Positions 7,690-16,179 of a stretch of 64,000 nt of DNA are shown in pieces (positions within the stretch are counted from its first letter, which is position 1; every line of letters begins with the position of its first letter). A model generated the notes under the pieces. The model did not search any database, was not told where the DNA came from, and was given only the letters and a program-made list of their open reading frames with translations. Source of the stretch: Microbacterium sp. (lineage in GTDB: Bacteria > Actinomycetota > Actinomycetes > Actinomycetales > Microbacteriaceae); contig JAEKKN010000021.1 of NCBI GenBank assembly GCA_019510305.1, forward strand, positions 155,817-219,816, given 5' to 3'. A program made the position numbers and the translations under genes.

Positions 7690-8499
7690 ATGCAGCGTCG
7701 CAACATCTTCGCCGGAATCGCCCTCGCGGCGACCGCCACTCTCGCCCTCGCCGGCTGCGCCAGCGGATCAGGTGCGGGTTCCGGCGGCTCGGCGGACGAC
7801 CCGTACGGCCTCGTCGAGGCCGGTACGCTCACGGTCTGCTCCGACATCCCCTACCCGCCCTTCGAGTTCGAGGGCGGCGACAACGGCACGGGATACACGG
7901 GCTTCGACATCGATCTGCTCGACGCGATCGCGAAGAAGCTCGACCTGAAGCTCTCGGTGCAGGACGTCGGCTTCGAGGCGCTGCAGTCCGGAACCACTCT
8001 GGCCAACGGCACCTGCGACCTGGGTGCATCGGCTATGACCATCACCGACGAGCGCAAGAAGAACATCGACTTCTCCGAGCCGTACTACGACTCGCTGCAG
8101 TCGCTGCTCGTGCGCACCGACTCGGGCATCAAGAGCATCGACGACCTCGACGGCAAGAACGTCGGCGTGCAGCAGGGCACCACCGGCGAGTCCTACGCGA
8201 CGGAGAACGCGAAGGGTGCGCAGCTCGTGCAGTACCCGTCGGACGGCGAGCTGTGGCCCGCGATCCAGGCCGGCCAGATCGACGCGATCCTGCAGGATCA
8301 GCCGGTGAACCTCGAGCACGAGAAGGCCGACAGCGCGTACAAGATCGTCGAGACCTACGACACCGAGGAGTCCTACGGCTTCGCCTTCGAGAAGGGCAAG
8401 AAGACCGAGCTGCTCGACGCGGTCAACGGCGCTCTGAAGGACCTCCGCGACAGCGGCGACTACCAGACGATCTACGACACCTACTTCACCGCGAACTGA
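7690..8499 (+). CDS. Amino acid ABC transporter substrate-binding lipoprotein
   Basis: A 269-residue family 3 solute-binding protein (polar amino acids). A lipoprotein signal peptide ends at LALAGC with the lipidated cysteine at 23. The mature part has the family opening [18 protein letters not shown], the arginine/aspartate binding region [27 protein letters not shown] and the hinge strand [15 protein letters not shown]. It is the first gene of a three-gene importer with a permease at 8532 and an ATPase at 9326. AGGAGCTGAC precedes the start. Glutamine, glutamate, cystine or arginine are possible ligands; I cannot choose. Confidence 0.95.
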   Translation: MQRRNIFAGIALAATATLALAGCASGSGAGSGGSADDPYGLVEAGTLTVCSDIPYPPFEFEGGDNGTGYTGFDIDLLDAIAKKLDLKLSVQDVGFEALQSGTTLANGTCDLGASAMTITDERKKNIDFSEPYYDSLQSLLVRTDSGIKSIDDLDGKNVGVQQGTTGESYATENAKGAQLVQYPSDGELWPAIQAGQIDAILQDQPVNLEHEKADSAYKIVETYDTEESYGFAFEKGKKTELLDAVNGALKDLRDSGDYQTIYDTYFTAN

Positions 8500-8531
8500 G
8501 CGGCGAGCAGGAATACAGGAGGACCTTGACA

Positions 8532-9329
8532 ATGGCGTTGAGGCGCACTCAAAGACAGAAGCTGTACCGGTACGTCGTCTATGCCGTGCTGATCGCCGTA
8601 GTCCTCTGGGCGATCGTCACGACGGACTGGAGCCGGATCGGACCTCTGTTCTTCGACCCCGAGATCGCGGCAAAGATGTTCCCCGGGATCATCACGACCG
8701 CACTCGTCAACACGCTGTGGTTCACGGCCGTCGCCTTCGCGGGCGGTCTGCTGCTGGGCATCCTCCTCGCACTGCTCAAGATGTCGAGCATCGGTCCGTT
8801 CCGGTGGATCGCGACCGCCTGGATCGAGCTGTTCCGCGGCCTGCCCGCGATCATGACGATCTTCGCGATCTCGCAGGTCCTTCCGATCGCGACCGGGATC
8901 TCCGGTCAGAAGCTCGGCGGTCCCGTTGTGCTCGGTCTGATCGGCCTGGTCCTCGTCGCTTCGGCGTATATGGCGGAGACGATCCGCGCCGGGCTCCAGG
9001 CCGTCCCCAAGGGGCAGACCGAGGCCGCGCGCTCGCTGGGCATGTCGCCGTTCAAGACGACCTTCTGGATCGTGGTGCCGCAGGGCTTCCGCATCATCAT
9101 CCCGCCGCTGACGAACGAGTTCGTGCTGCTGCTGAAGGACACCTCGCTGCTCTTCGTGGCGGGCTCGTTCATCTGGTCGAAGGAGCTCACGAACTTCGCC
9201 AAGGACGCGACGACGCAGAACCAGAATGCGACGCCTCTGGTGATGGCCGCGATCCTCTACCTGATCGTGACGATCCCGCTCACGCGGTTCACCGCCTACC
9301 TCGAGCGACGGATGGGGAACCAGCGATGA
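8532..9329 (+). CDS. Amino acid ABC transporter permease
   Basis: A 265-residue HisM/GlnP-type permease. The N-terminus is basic, followed by about five to six helices. The coupling EAA loop reads [33 protein letters not shown], the polar amino acid family pattern. The start at 8532 follows GGAGGACC. Its TGA overlaps the ATPase start (ATGA). A single permease gene implies a homodimeric channel. Confidence 0.95.
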   Translation: MALRRTQRQKLYRYVVYAVLIAVVLWAIVTTDWSRIGPLFFDPEIAAKMFPGIITTALVNTLWFTAVAFAGGLLLGILLALLKMSSIGPFRWIATAWIELFRGLPAIMTIFAISQVLPIATGISGQKLGGPVVLGLIGLVLVASAYMAETIRAGLQAVPKGQTEAARSLGMSPFKTTFWIVVPQGFRIIIPPLTNEFVLLLKDTSLLFVAGSFIWSKELTNFAKDATTQNQNATPLVMAAILYLIVTIPLTRFTAYLERRMGNQR

Positions 9330-10081
9330 TCACCGACCTGATCGATGTCCACGCCCCCGCGATCGACGTGCAGGGGCTCGTGAAGACGTTCGGCGACAAC
9401 GAGGTGCTCAAGGGCATCGACCTCACCGTCACCGCTGGTGAGGTCGTCTGCGTGATCGGGCCCTCGGGCTCGGGTAAATCGACGCTGCTGCGCTCGGTGA
9501 ACCTCCTCGAGGAGCCGACCGGCGGAAAGATCCTCATCGAGGGGATCGACATCACCGACCCCGACATCGACATCGACGGTGTGCGCACACGCATCGGCAT
9601 GGTGTTCCAGAGCTTCAACCTGTTCCCGCACATGAGCGTCGTGGGCAATCTCACCATCGCTCAGCGGCGTGTGAAGAAGCGCGGCAAGGCCGAATCCGAG
9701 AAGATCGCTCACGAGATGCTCGCCAGGGTCGGCATGGCCCACAAGGCCGATGCCTATCCGACGCAGCTCTCCGGCGGCCAGCAGCAGCGTGTGGCGATTG
9801 CGCGCGCTCTGTGCATGAACCCCGACATGATGCTGTTCGACGAGCCGACGTCGGCTCTCGATCCCGAACTCGTCGGCGAGGTTCTGCAGGTCATGCGCTC
9901 GCTGGCCGACGAGGGGATGACGATGCTCGTCGTCACGCACGAGATGGGCTTCGCGCGCGAGGTCGGCTCGCGCCTGATCTTCATGGACGGCGGCCACATC
10001 GTGGAGGAGGGCGACCCGCGTGAGGTGCTCGGCAACCCGCAGCACCAGCGCACGAAGGACTTCCTCTCCCGCGTGCTCTAG
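9326..10081 (+). CDS. Amino acid ABC transporter ATP-binding protein
   Basis: A 251-residue GlnQ/HisP-type ATPase. Walker [10 protein letters not shown] is at 45-53, the Q-loop [14 protein letters not shown] follows, the signature is [15 protein letters not shown], Walker B is [14 protein letters not shown] and the H-loop is [13 protein letters not shown]. The start overlaps the permease stop. Transcription of the operon probably ends in the very long hairpin at 10090-10145. Confidence 0.96.
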   Translation: MITDLIDVHAPAIDVQGLVKTFGDNEVLKGIDLTVTAGEVVCVIGPSGSGKSTLLRSVNLLEEPTGGKILIEGIDITDPDIDIDGVRTRIGMVFQSFNLFPHMSVVGNLTIAQRRVKKRGKAESEKIAHEMLARVGMAHKADAYPTQLSGGQQQRVAIARALCMNPDMMLFDEPTSALDPELVGEVLQVMRSLADEGMTMLVVTHEMGFAREVGSRLIFMDGGHIVEEGDPREVLGNPQHQRTKDFLSRVL

Positions 10082-10089
10082 CCCGCACT

Positions 10090-10145
10090 CCCTGTTTCAC
10101 GACGAAACCCCCAGCCGCAGCTGGGGGTTTCGTCGTGAAACAGGG
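10090..10145. terminator. Bidirectional terminator: 25-bp perfect hairpin
   Basis: Left arm 10090-10114 (starting CCCTGTTTCACGACGAAACC) and right arm 10121-10145 are perfectly complementary over 25 bp with a six-base loop CCGCAG. It lies between the convergent ATPase gene (ends 10081) and YegP-like gene (ends 10155). There is no U tract on either strand, so it would be a stem-only actinobacterial terminator serving both genes. Confidence 0.85.
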
Positions 10146-10154
10146 GTGTCGGCG

Positions 10155-10337
10155 TCAGCTCTCGACCTCGACGACCTCGGCATCGGCGGCGTTGCGCTTG
10201 ACCGAGTCGATGCCGTTCAGGGCACCGGACTTCGAGGCGTAGCCCTGGCCGGTCGCGATGACTTCGCCATTGCCGGCCTTCAGGCGGAATCGGTAGTCCC
10301 CGCCCTTGTCCTGATACAGCTCGAATTTGCCTGCCAT
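10155..10337 (-). CDS. YegP-family (DUF1508) small protein
   Basis: A 60-residue single DUF1508 repeat: GKFELYQDKGGDYRFRLKAGNGEVIATGQGYASKSGALNGIDSVKRNA. The family fold is a small beta-alpha unit of unknown biochemical role, sometimes duplicated in larger homologues; this copy has one unit. It is transcribed alone, upstream of nothing on its strand until the hairpin at 10090-10145. AGAAAGGACGCC precedes the ATG, a usable ribosome binding site. Confidence 0.93.
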   Translation of the reverse strand: MAGKFELYQDKGGDYRFRLKAGNGEVIATGQGYASKSGALNGIDSVKRNAADAEVVEVES

Positions 10338-10420
10338 GAGGCGTCCTTTCTCTCCGGGTCGATGGCGTCGCCCTCGCGGCTCAAACTATCGTTGCGGGCA
10401 CGGGGACGGAAGAGCGGGAT

Positions 10421-11500
10421 TCATCCGCGCGGATGAACCGCGACCGGTTCGGGTGCGAGGGCGATCCGCACACGGTCACCGAAGGCGGGCTGGATGCCTG
10501 GCGCGTGCTGCAGCCGGATGAGCTCTCCCGACTCGGTGCGAACCAGGGTGCGGCGCATGCTTCCGAGAAAGGTGCTCTCCTCCACGAAAGCGTCGGTGGC
10601 GGCATCCGCCTCTCCGGCGAAGTGCACGTTCTCAGGGCGGATGTACACGTCGACCGGGCCGTCGGCCGGGGTCTGCAGCGGCAGTCGCTGACCCCACACC
10701 GTCACGTGGTCGCCCTCGGCGACTCCGGAGACGACGCTGGAGAGGCCCACGAAGGCTGCGACGCCCGCGGTCGCAGGTGTCGTGTACAGCTGCTCGGGAG
10801 AGCCGATCTGCTCGATGCGGCCCGAGTTCATCACAGCGATGCGGTCAGAGACGGCCAGGGCCTCTTCCTGATCATGGGTGACGAACACGGTCGTGATGCC
10901 CAGACGCAGCTGGATACGGCGGATCTCGTCGCGCAGCTGCACGCGGACCTTCGCATCGAGGGCCGAGAGCGGCTCGTCGAGCAGCAGCACCTTCGGCTCG
11001 GTGACGAGGGCGCGCGCCAGGGCCACGCGCTGCTGTTGGCCTCCGGAGAGCTGGTGAGGGAACCGGTCGGCGAAATCCGCGAGGCCGACCAGGGCGAGGG
11101 CATCGAGCGATCGCTTCGCCGCATCTGCCTGGTTCACACCGCGACGACGCAGGCCGAAGGCCGTGTTGTCGACCACTCGCAGGTGCGGGAACAGCGAGTA
11201 CGACTGGAAGACCATCCCGATGTCGCGCTTGTTGGTCGGCACCCGAGAGACGTCTCCACCGCCCAGCAGCACCGCACCCTGGTCGGCGATCTCGAGCCCA
11301 GCGAGCACCCGCAGCAGGGTGGTCTTGCCGCAGCCGGAGGGGCCGAGCAGAGACACGAACTCGCCGGGCGCGATGTCGAGGTCGACGCCGTGCAGAACGG
11401 TAGTGCCCGCGTAGCTCTTCACGATCCCCTGCAGCTGCACGCGGGTGCCCTCACCGGCATCGGCGAGCAGCATGTTGTCGGCGGTACGGGGGAGGGTCAT
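10421..11500 (-). CDS. ABC importer ATP-binding protein, PotA/FbpC-like
   Basis: A 359-residue ATPase of the CUT1/polyamine/iron type. Walker A GPSGCGKTT is at 53-61; the signature is [15 protein letters not shown], Walker B VLLLDEPLSALDAKVR, and the H-loop FVTHDQEEALAVSDR. The C-terminal 110 residues are a TOBE regulatory domain (GDHVTVWGQRLPL, VDVYIRPENVHF). Its ATG overlaps the TGA of the permease at 11497, and it is the last gene of a four-gene operon (SBP, two permeases, ATPase). The stop codon lies inside an 18-bp palindrome at 10420-10437. Confidence 0.94.
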   Translation of the reverse strand: MTLPRTADNMLLADAGEGTRVQLQGIVKSYAGTTVLHGVDLDIAPGEFVSLLGPSGCGKTTLLRVLAGLEIADQGAVLLGGGDVSRVPTNKRDIGMVFQSYSLFPHLRVVDNTAFGLRRRGVNQADAAKRSLDALALVGLADFADRFPHQLSGGQQQRVALARALVTEPKVLLLDEPLSALDAKVRVQLRDEIRRIQLRLGITTVFVTHDQEEALAVSDRIAVMNSGRIEQIGSPEQLYTTPATAGVAAFVGLSSVVSGVAEGDHVTVWGQRLPLQTPADGPVDVYIRPENVHFAGEADAATDAFVEESTFLGSMRRTLVRTESGELIRLQHAPGIQPAFGDRVRIALAPEPVAVHPRG

Positions 11501-12291
11501 GAGCGGGCCTTTCCGGTGCCGCGGGCGACGCGACCGATGACGAGGAGCAGGACGAAGCAGAACAGCAGGGCCAGCAGGGTGAAGATCGCAGGCAGGTAGC
11601 CGTCCTGCTTCTGCACGACGACCATGGCGGTCTGGAACACGGGGCGGTTCAGGAGCGACGCGATCGTGAACTCGCCGAGCACGACGGCGACCGAGATGAG
11701 CGACGCGGCGAGCAGTCCCTGACGGAGGTTCGGGGCGAGCACCTGGAACACCACTGTGGTCCACGACGCGCCGAGGGAGCGAGCGGCCTCGGTGAGCGTG
11801 CGGATGTCGACCGCGTCGATGGATGCCTGGATCGATCGGTAGGCGAACGGCAGCACGGTGATGCCGTAGGCGAGGGCGAGAGTCCAGGCGCCGGTGCCGA
11901 GCGTTCGACCGATCTGCAGGTAGATCGGCGCGAGGCCGACGACGAGCACGATGGCCGGAATCGAGATCGGCAGCAGAGCCGCGAACTCGAACGCCGGACG
12001 CATCTTCGCGAAACGCAGGTTCACGAGGATCATGGTGGGCGCCAGGACGAACAGCACGATCGCGACCGTGATCACGGCGAGCAGCAGCGAGTTGCCGAGC
12101 CCCGTCCAGATCGGCTTGAGCGTCGCCGCCATCGCGGGGTCGAAGAGGCTCGCCCAGCGCTTCAGCGAGTACGAGCCGTCAGCCATCTTCACGGTGTACA
12201 GGAAGGTCGCCAGCAGCGGGATCGCGAAGAACGCGCCGACCAGGATGCCGATGATCCAGCGGGTCGGGCGTGAAGGGGCGAGCGGATTCAT
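11497..12291 (-). CDS. ABC importer permease, PotC-like
   Basis: A 264-residue binding-protein-dependent permease with about six helices. The EAA coupling loop reads [35 protein letters not shown]. It is coupled by four-base overlaps to the preceding permease (12288) and to the following ATPase gene. Together with the other permease it would form a heterodimeric channel of the polyamine, phosphonate or iron type. Confidence 0.93.
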   Translation of the reverse strand: MNPLAPSRPTRWIIGILVGAFFAIPLLATFLYTVKMADGSYSLKRWASLFDPAMAATLKPIWTGLGNSLLLAVITVAIVLFVLAPTMILVNLRFAKMRPAFEFAALLPISIPAIVLVVGLAPIYLQIGRTLGTGAWTLALAYGITVLPFAYRSIQASIDAVDIRTLTEAARSLGASWTTVVFQVLAPNLRQGLLAASLISVAVVLGEFTIASLLNRPVFQTAMVVVQKQDGYLPAIFTLLALLFCFVLLLVIGRVARGTGKARS

Positions 12292-13220
12292 GCCTGCCAC
12301 CTCGCTGCCCGGCGCTGGACGAGCGAGTAGAGGCCCATGACGACTCCCACGACGACGATCATGCCGAGCGCCAGGGCGCCGGCGAGGTTCTCTCGGCCGA
12401 GCACGGTCTCGCTGGTGAGCGCGGCGCGGATCTGGAGAGGGACGATCTGCGAACCCTGACTGGCGAGCGCCGCGGCAGTCGCGTACGACGAGAACGCGTT
12501 CGCGAACAGCAGCAGCAGGCTCGCGAGGAACGAGGGGGCGAGGACCGGAATGCCGATGCGCAGCCAGAAGCTCGACCGGGTGCCCCCGAGGGTGAGGTTC
12601 GCCTCGGACCACTGCGGCTTGAGGGCGGCGAGTGCGGGCATGAACGTGATGACCATGAGCGGGATCTGGAAGTAGATGTAGGGCAGGATCAGCCCCGGCA
12701 ACTCGTAGAGCCAGGTGCCGTTCGCGAAGATGTCGATGCCGAAGCTCTCCTGGAGGAACACCTTCACGACGCCTTGGATGCCGATCGTGGCGATGAAGAC
12801 GAACGCGAGCATGACGCCGCCGAACTGGGCGAGCACGCCTGCCGCTGCATCGACGGTCTGCCGGACGAGTCCCTCCGGATTCATGCCGAGCAGCGCGTAG
12901 CAGACCAGCGCGCCGACGAGCGCGCCGACGAGCGCGGTCAGCAGTGAGACCCAGGCCGAATTGGCGAAGGTGTTCAGGACTACGGGGTCGCCGAGAGCGG
13001 CGACGTTGGTCCACGTGAAGGTGCCGTCCTTGGTGAAGAAACCCGACCCGATGGCGAGGATCGTCGGAACGGCGAGGAACAGGATGACGTAGGCGGCGAA
13101 GGGGACGAGACCGAGCCACGCCGCGGAGGGGGCGGCGCGCCGGGCCCGCGCGCGCGGCGCGAGCCCGGCGGAGGGGGCGGATGCCGCAGCATCCGCCCCC
13201 GTCTGCGCGAGAGTGGTCAC
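12288..13220 (-). CDS. ABC importer permease, PotB-like
   Basis: A 310-residue permease starting with GTG at 13220, four bases inside the end of the solute-binding protein gene. After a 40-residue alanine/arginine-rich cytoplasmic lead (APRARARRAAPSAAW) come about six helices. The EAA-like loop is LAALKPQWSEANLTLGGTRSSFWLRIGIPVLAPSF, a little degenerate. It is the second gene of the operon. Confidence 0.93.
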   Translation of the reverse strand: MTTLAQTGADAAASAPSAGLAPRARARRAAPSAAWLGLVPFAAYVILFLAVPTILAIGSGFFTKDGTFTWTNVAALGDPVVLNTFANSAWVSLLTALVGALVGALVCYALLGMNPEGLVRQTVDAAAGVLAQFGGVMLAFVFIATIGIQGVVKVFLQESFGIDIFANGTWLYELPGLILPYIYFQIPLMVITFMPALAALKPQWSEANLTLGGTRSSFWLRIGIPVLAPSFLASLLLLFANAFSSYATAAALASQGSQIVPLQIRAALTSETVLGRENLAGALALGMIVVVGVVMGLYSLVQRRAARWQA

Positions 13221-14356
13221 TGAACCGCCGCTGCCCACTTCTCGCCGAGCAGCTTTCCGGCATCGGTGGACTGCTGTTCGGTCGGGACGACCGTGTCCGA
13301 CGGGGCCTCGGGGAGAGCGGCTGCGAGCTCGGCGTCGATCGTGCCGGCATCCGTCATCGCCTCCATGCGGGCCGGACGCGCGCCACCCTTCAGCCACAGG
13401 TTCTGCACCTCGTCGCTGTACAGGAACTCCTGCCACAGACGGGCGGCTGCAGGATGCGGGGCGTCGATGTTGATGGCCTGGTTGTAGTAGCCCGCGTAGC
13501 CGGTGCCGTCGAGGACCACGACCTTCCAGTTCTCGTTGTCCTTCTGGTGGGCCGCGTTCAGGTAGTCCCAGTCGAAGACGACCGGGGTCTCGCCGCTCGC
13601 TACGGTCGCGGTGGTGACATCGACCTTGAGCAGATTGCCGGCCTTCTGCAGCTCGCTGAAGAAGTCGATGCCGGGCTGGAAGTCGTCGAGCGTGCCGTCG
13701 GACTGCACCGTGGCGAGGCCCACGGCCGCGAAGGCCGCGCCGGCCTGCGTGGGGTCGCCGTTGATCGCGACGGCGCCCTTGTAGTCGGCTCCGAGCAGGT
13801 CGTCGAGGGTCTTCGGCGCGTCGAACTTCGAGGAGTCGTAGCCGATCGACATGTACCCGCCGTAGTCGCCGACGAACAGGCCGGTCGGCTCCTTCAGCGC
13901 GTCCGGAATGTCGTCGAACGTCTGCACCTTGTAGGGCGCGAACTGGTCGGTGTTCTGCAGCGCGACGGCGAGGCCGAGGTCGAAGACGTCGGGAGCGGTG
14001 TCGAGGCCCTTGTTGGTCTCCGCGGCCTGGATCTCTTCGGCGCTCGAGACGTCAGGGGAGGCCTCGTTGATCGTGATCTCGGGGTACTTCTCAGCGAACA
14101 GGTCGAGGATCTCGCCGTAGTTCGCCCAGTCGCGGGGGAGCGCGATGACGTTCAGCGCGCCCTCGGCCTTCGCTGCCGCCTCGAGGTCGGCGAAAGTGCC
14201 GAAGTCGGCGACGGCGGTGGCGGACGCCGCGTCGACCTTGTCGGAGCCGGCTGCCGGAGTGTCGCCGCCGCTTGCGCAGCCGGTCAGGGCGAGCGCGGCC
14301 GTGGCGGCGAGGGCGATGCCGGCGCCGAAGCGGGCGCGGCGGGGGAAGTGTGCCAT
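13217..14356 (-). CDS. ABC transporter solute-binding lipoprotein, PotD/Fbp-type
   Basis: A 379-residue extracellular binding protein. The lipoprotein signal ends ALALTGC. The mature part begins with an acidic alanine-rich linker, then the family 1/8-like strand GALNVIALPRDWANYGEILDLFAEKYPEITI. Later motifs, VFDLGLAVALQNTDQFAPYKVQ and YNQAINIDAPHPAAARLWQEFLYSDEVQNLWL, match iron, thiamine, phosphonate and polyamine binders. I cannot assign the ligand. AGAGGA precedes the ATG. It heads the four-gene importer operon, which runs toward the hairpin at 10090-10145. Confidence 0.92.
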   Translation of the reverse strand: MAHFPRRARFGAGIALAATAALALTGCASGGDTPAAGSDKVDAASATAVADFGTFADLEAAAKAEGALNVIALPRDWANYGEILDLFAEKYPEITINEASPDVSSAEEIQAAETNKGLDTAPDVFDLGLAVALQNTDQFAPYKVQTFDDIPDALKEPTGLFVGDYGGYMSIGYDSSKFDAPKTLDDLLGADYKGAVAINGDPTQAGAAFAAVGLATVQSDGTLDDFQPGIDFFSELQKAGNLLKVDVTTATVASGETPVVFDWDYLNAAHQKDNENWKVVVLDGTGYAGYYNQAINIDAPHPAAARLWQEFLYSDEVQNLWLKGGARPARMEAMTDAGTIDAELAAALPEAPSDTVVPTEQQSTDAGKLLGEKWAAAVQ

Positions 14357-14505
14357 GAGGGTCCTCTCGGTGACCGGCGCGGGTACGCCGGTTCGGGTTG
14401 CGAGTGGACGCTACGGGACGGAGGTGACCGGTGAGTCGGCGACGGGTGAATGGCGGGTGTCCGGGCGGTGGCCGGATCGGATGCCGTCGCCCCGCCTGCA
14501 CCAAG

Positions 14506-14572
14506 GAAGGACGACTGCGCCTCGGAAGGACGGACGCTCCGGCTTCGTCCTTCCGAGGCGCAGTCGTCCTTC
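14506..14572. terminator. 27-bp perfect hairpin downstream of the acetyltransferase gene
   Basis: Arms 14506-14532 and 14546-14572 are perfectly complementary (core CGACTGCGCCTCGG) around a 13-base loop. It lies 25 bases beyond the stop of the minus-strand GNAT gene (14598) and about 150 bases before the start of the solute-binding protein gene on the same strand, so it probably isolates the two. There is no U tract. The rest of 14357-14597 holds the promoter region of the importer and no gene that I can see. Confidence 0.8.
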
Positions 14573-14597
14573 GGGGGTGGAGCCCTCGGATGCCGGG

Positions 14598-15110
14598 TCA
14601 GCGTGAGACGGCGTACTTGAAGCCGAGGTGAGAGCCGACGTAGCCGAGCCGTTCGTAGAAGCGATGCGCCTCGACGCGTGCGGCATCCGAGGTGAGCTGG
14701 ATCATCGCGGCTCCCAGCGCGGGCGCCGCGGCATCCGACACCCAGCGCATCATCGCGGAGCCGATTCCTGACGAGCGAAGGTCGCTGCGCACACGCACCG
14801 CCTCTACGAGCAGGCGCCGGGCGCCGCGTCGTGCCATGCCGGGGATCGATGTGAGCTGAAGCGTCGCGACGATCTGCCCGTCGAGCTCGACGACCACGAG
14901 ATCGTTCGAGGGATCTCCGAGGACGTCGGCCAGTCCGGCCTGGTACGCAGGGCGGTCTTCGACAGACGCGACGTCGCCGCGCGAAGCACTGATCGGGTCG
15001 TCGGCGAGCAGAGCGATGACGGCATCCGCGTCGTGCACCGTCGCCCGGCGCAGGGTGGCGCTTCCGGCACGGGAGTCGAGGGGGCGAGGCAGCGGGAGGA
15101 CATCGAGCAT
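14598..15110 (-). CDS. GNAT-family N-acetyltransferase
   Basis: A 170-residue single-domain acetyltransferase. The fold starts ATLRRATVHDADAVIALLADD; the acetyl-CoA loop is VRVRSDLRSSGIGSAMMRWVSDAA (R/Q-x-x-G-x-G/A pattern), and the end is RVEAHRFYERLGYVGSHLGFKY. The substrate is unknown. CAGACT at 15117-15122 (read on the minus strand) ends six bases before the ATG, giving a leaderless arrangement. It is divergent from the TSUP permease gene at 15136. Confidence 0.92.
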   Translation of the reverse strand: MLDVLPLPRPLDSRAGSATLRRATVHDADAVIALLADDPISASRGDVASVEDRPAYQAGLADVLGDPSNDLVVVELDGQIVATLQLTSIPGMARRGARRLLVEAVRVRSDLRSSGIGSAMMRWVSDAAAPALGAAMIQLTSDAARVEAHRFYERLGYVGSHLGFKYAVSR

Positions 15111-15135
15111 GCAGCCAGTCTGACATCCTGGAGGG

Positions 15136-15960
15136 ATGGACATCGGCGCTGTGCTCGGGCTCGAGCAGCTCACGTGGGGCACGCTGATCCTCGTCGTCGT
15201 GGCCGCGTTCTGCGCGGGGTGGATCGATGCCGTCGTCGGCGGCGGAGGGCTGCTGCAGCTGCCCGCACTGCTGCTGATCCCCGGCATCACACCCGTGCAG
15301 GCGCTCGCCACGAACAAGCTCGGCTCGGTCTTCGGCACGGCCACGAGCAGCGTCACCTACTACCGGCGGGCGAAGCCAGACATCCGCACAGCACTTCCGA
15401 TGGCAGCGATCGCCTTGGCCGGATCCTTCGGGGGAGCAGCGGTCGCGACCGTGCTTCCGTCATCCGCGTTCAAGCCGATCATCGTCGTCGCACTGCTGGC
15501 CGTGGCGCTGTTCACCGCGTTCAAGCCGCAGCTGGGCGCCGCGACGCAGCTGCGGTTCCACGGGCACAAGCATCACATCACGGCGGGGGCCGCGGGCTTC
15601 GGCATCGGCTTCTACGACGGCATGATCGGCCCGGGAACGGGCACGTTCCTCGTGATCACGCTGGTCGCGCTGCTCGGCTACGACTTCCTGCAGGCGAGTG
15701 CGAAGGCGAAGATCGTGAACTTCGCGACCAACGCCGGCGCGCTCATCCTGTTCATCCCGCACGGCGCCGTGTTGTGGCTGCTCGGCGGCATCCTCGCCGT
15801 GGCCAACGTGGCCGGAAGCTATCTGGGCTCGCGGATGGCGATCTCTCGCGGGACGACGTTCATCCGCGTGGTCTTCCTCGTCGTCGTCATCGCGCTCATC
15901 GCGAAGCTCGGCGTCGACGTCTGGAACGAGAACATCGCGCCGGGACTCGCTGCTCTCTGA
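15136..15960 (+). CDS. TSUP (TauE/SafE) family membrane permease
   Basis: A 274-residue membrane protein with about eight helices in two related halves. The glycine-rich first-half motif is CAGWIDAVVGGGGLLQLPALL and the second-half counterpart is GAAGFGIGFYDGMIGPGTGTFLVITLV. The family exports or imports sulfite, sulfoacetate, taurine-derived ions or other organosulfur anions; no adjacent gene tells which. GGAGGG abuts the ATG. It is convergent with aspS, with repeat-built hairpins between them. Confidence 0.94.
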   Translation: MDIGAVLGLEQLTWGTLILVVVAAFCAGWIDAVVGGGGLLQLPALLLIPGITPVQALATNKLGSVFGTATSSVTYYRRAKPDIRTALPMAAIALAGSFGGAAVATVLPSSAFKPIIVVALLAVALFTAFKPQLGAATQLRFHGHKHHITAGAAGFGIGFYDGMIGPGTGTFLVITLVALLGYDFLQASAKAKIVNFATNAGALILFIPHGAVLWLLGGILAVANVAGSYLGSRMAISRGTTFIRVVFLVVVIALIAKLGVDVWNENIAPGLAAL

Positions 15961-15978
15961 CGCACCGCTTCACCTCAC

Positions 15979-16020
15979 GCGTTTCGTCTCGCTCGCTGGC
16001 GCTCGCTCGCTCAACGACCC
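15979..16020 (-). repeat. Dispersed repeat family A copy (intergenic)
   Basis: This stretch reads GCGTTTCGTCTCGCTCGC followed by GCTCGCTCGCTCAACGACC. It is the reverse orientation of the family consensus GGTCGTTGAGCGAGC...AGCGAGACGAAACGC. It lies in the convergent gap between the TSUP gene and aspS. Confidence 0.85.
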
Positions 16021-16084
16021 GCGGGCTGAGTCACCGTTCGTTGAGGGACGCTTCGACCCGCGGGCTGAGCCGCCGGTCGTTGAG
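16015..16084 (+). repeat. Two tandem direct repeats with a 39-bp period
   Basis: CGACCCGCGGGCTGAG followed by a CACCGTTCGTTGAG-like stretch occurs at 16015-16045 and again at 16054-16084 (CGCCGGTCGTTGAG). The second copy runs directly into a family A repeat. The pair suggests the intergenic repeat block grew by tandem duplication. Confidence 0.8.
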
Positions 16085-16168
16085 CGAGCACAGCGAGACG
16101 AAACGCCTCATGCTCCGTAGAACATGAGGCGTTTCTTCTCGTCGCTGTGCTCCTCGCTCAACGACCGG
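16073..16168. terminator. Repeat-built bidirectional hairpin between TSUP gene and aspS
   Basis: A forward family A copy (16073-16111, CGGTCGTTGAGCGAGC then AGCGAGACGAAACGCC) pairs with a reverse copy (16122-16168) ending CGCTCAACGACCGG. The arms are about 40 bases with two small insertions in the second arm and an apical stem CCTCATG/CATGAGG. A GCGTTTCTTCT stretch follows the apical stem on the plus strand. Placed between convergent genes, it probably terminates both. Confidence 0.75.
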
Positions 16169-16179
16169 TGGTGCGAAGC

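Noticed and set aside
10420-10437. TTCATCCGCGCGGATGAA palindrome at the end of the PotA-like gene
   Set aside because: It overlaps the last coding residues and stop codon and is too short and loop-less for a terminator; likely a chance effect of the HPRG codons.
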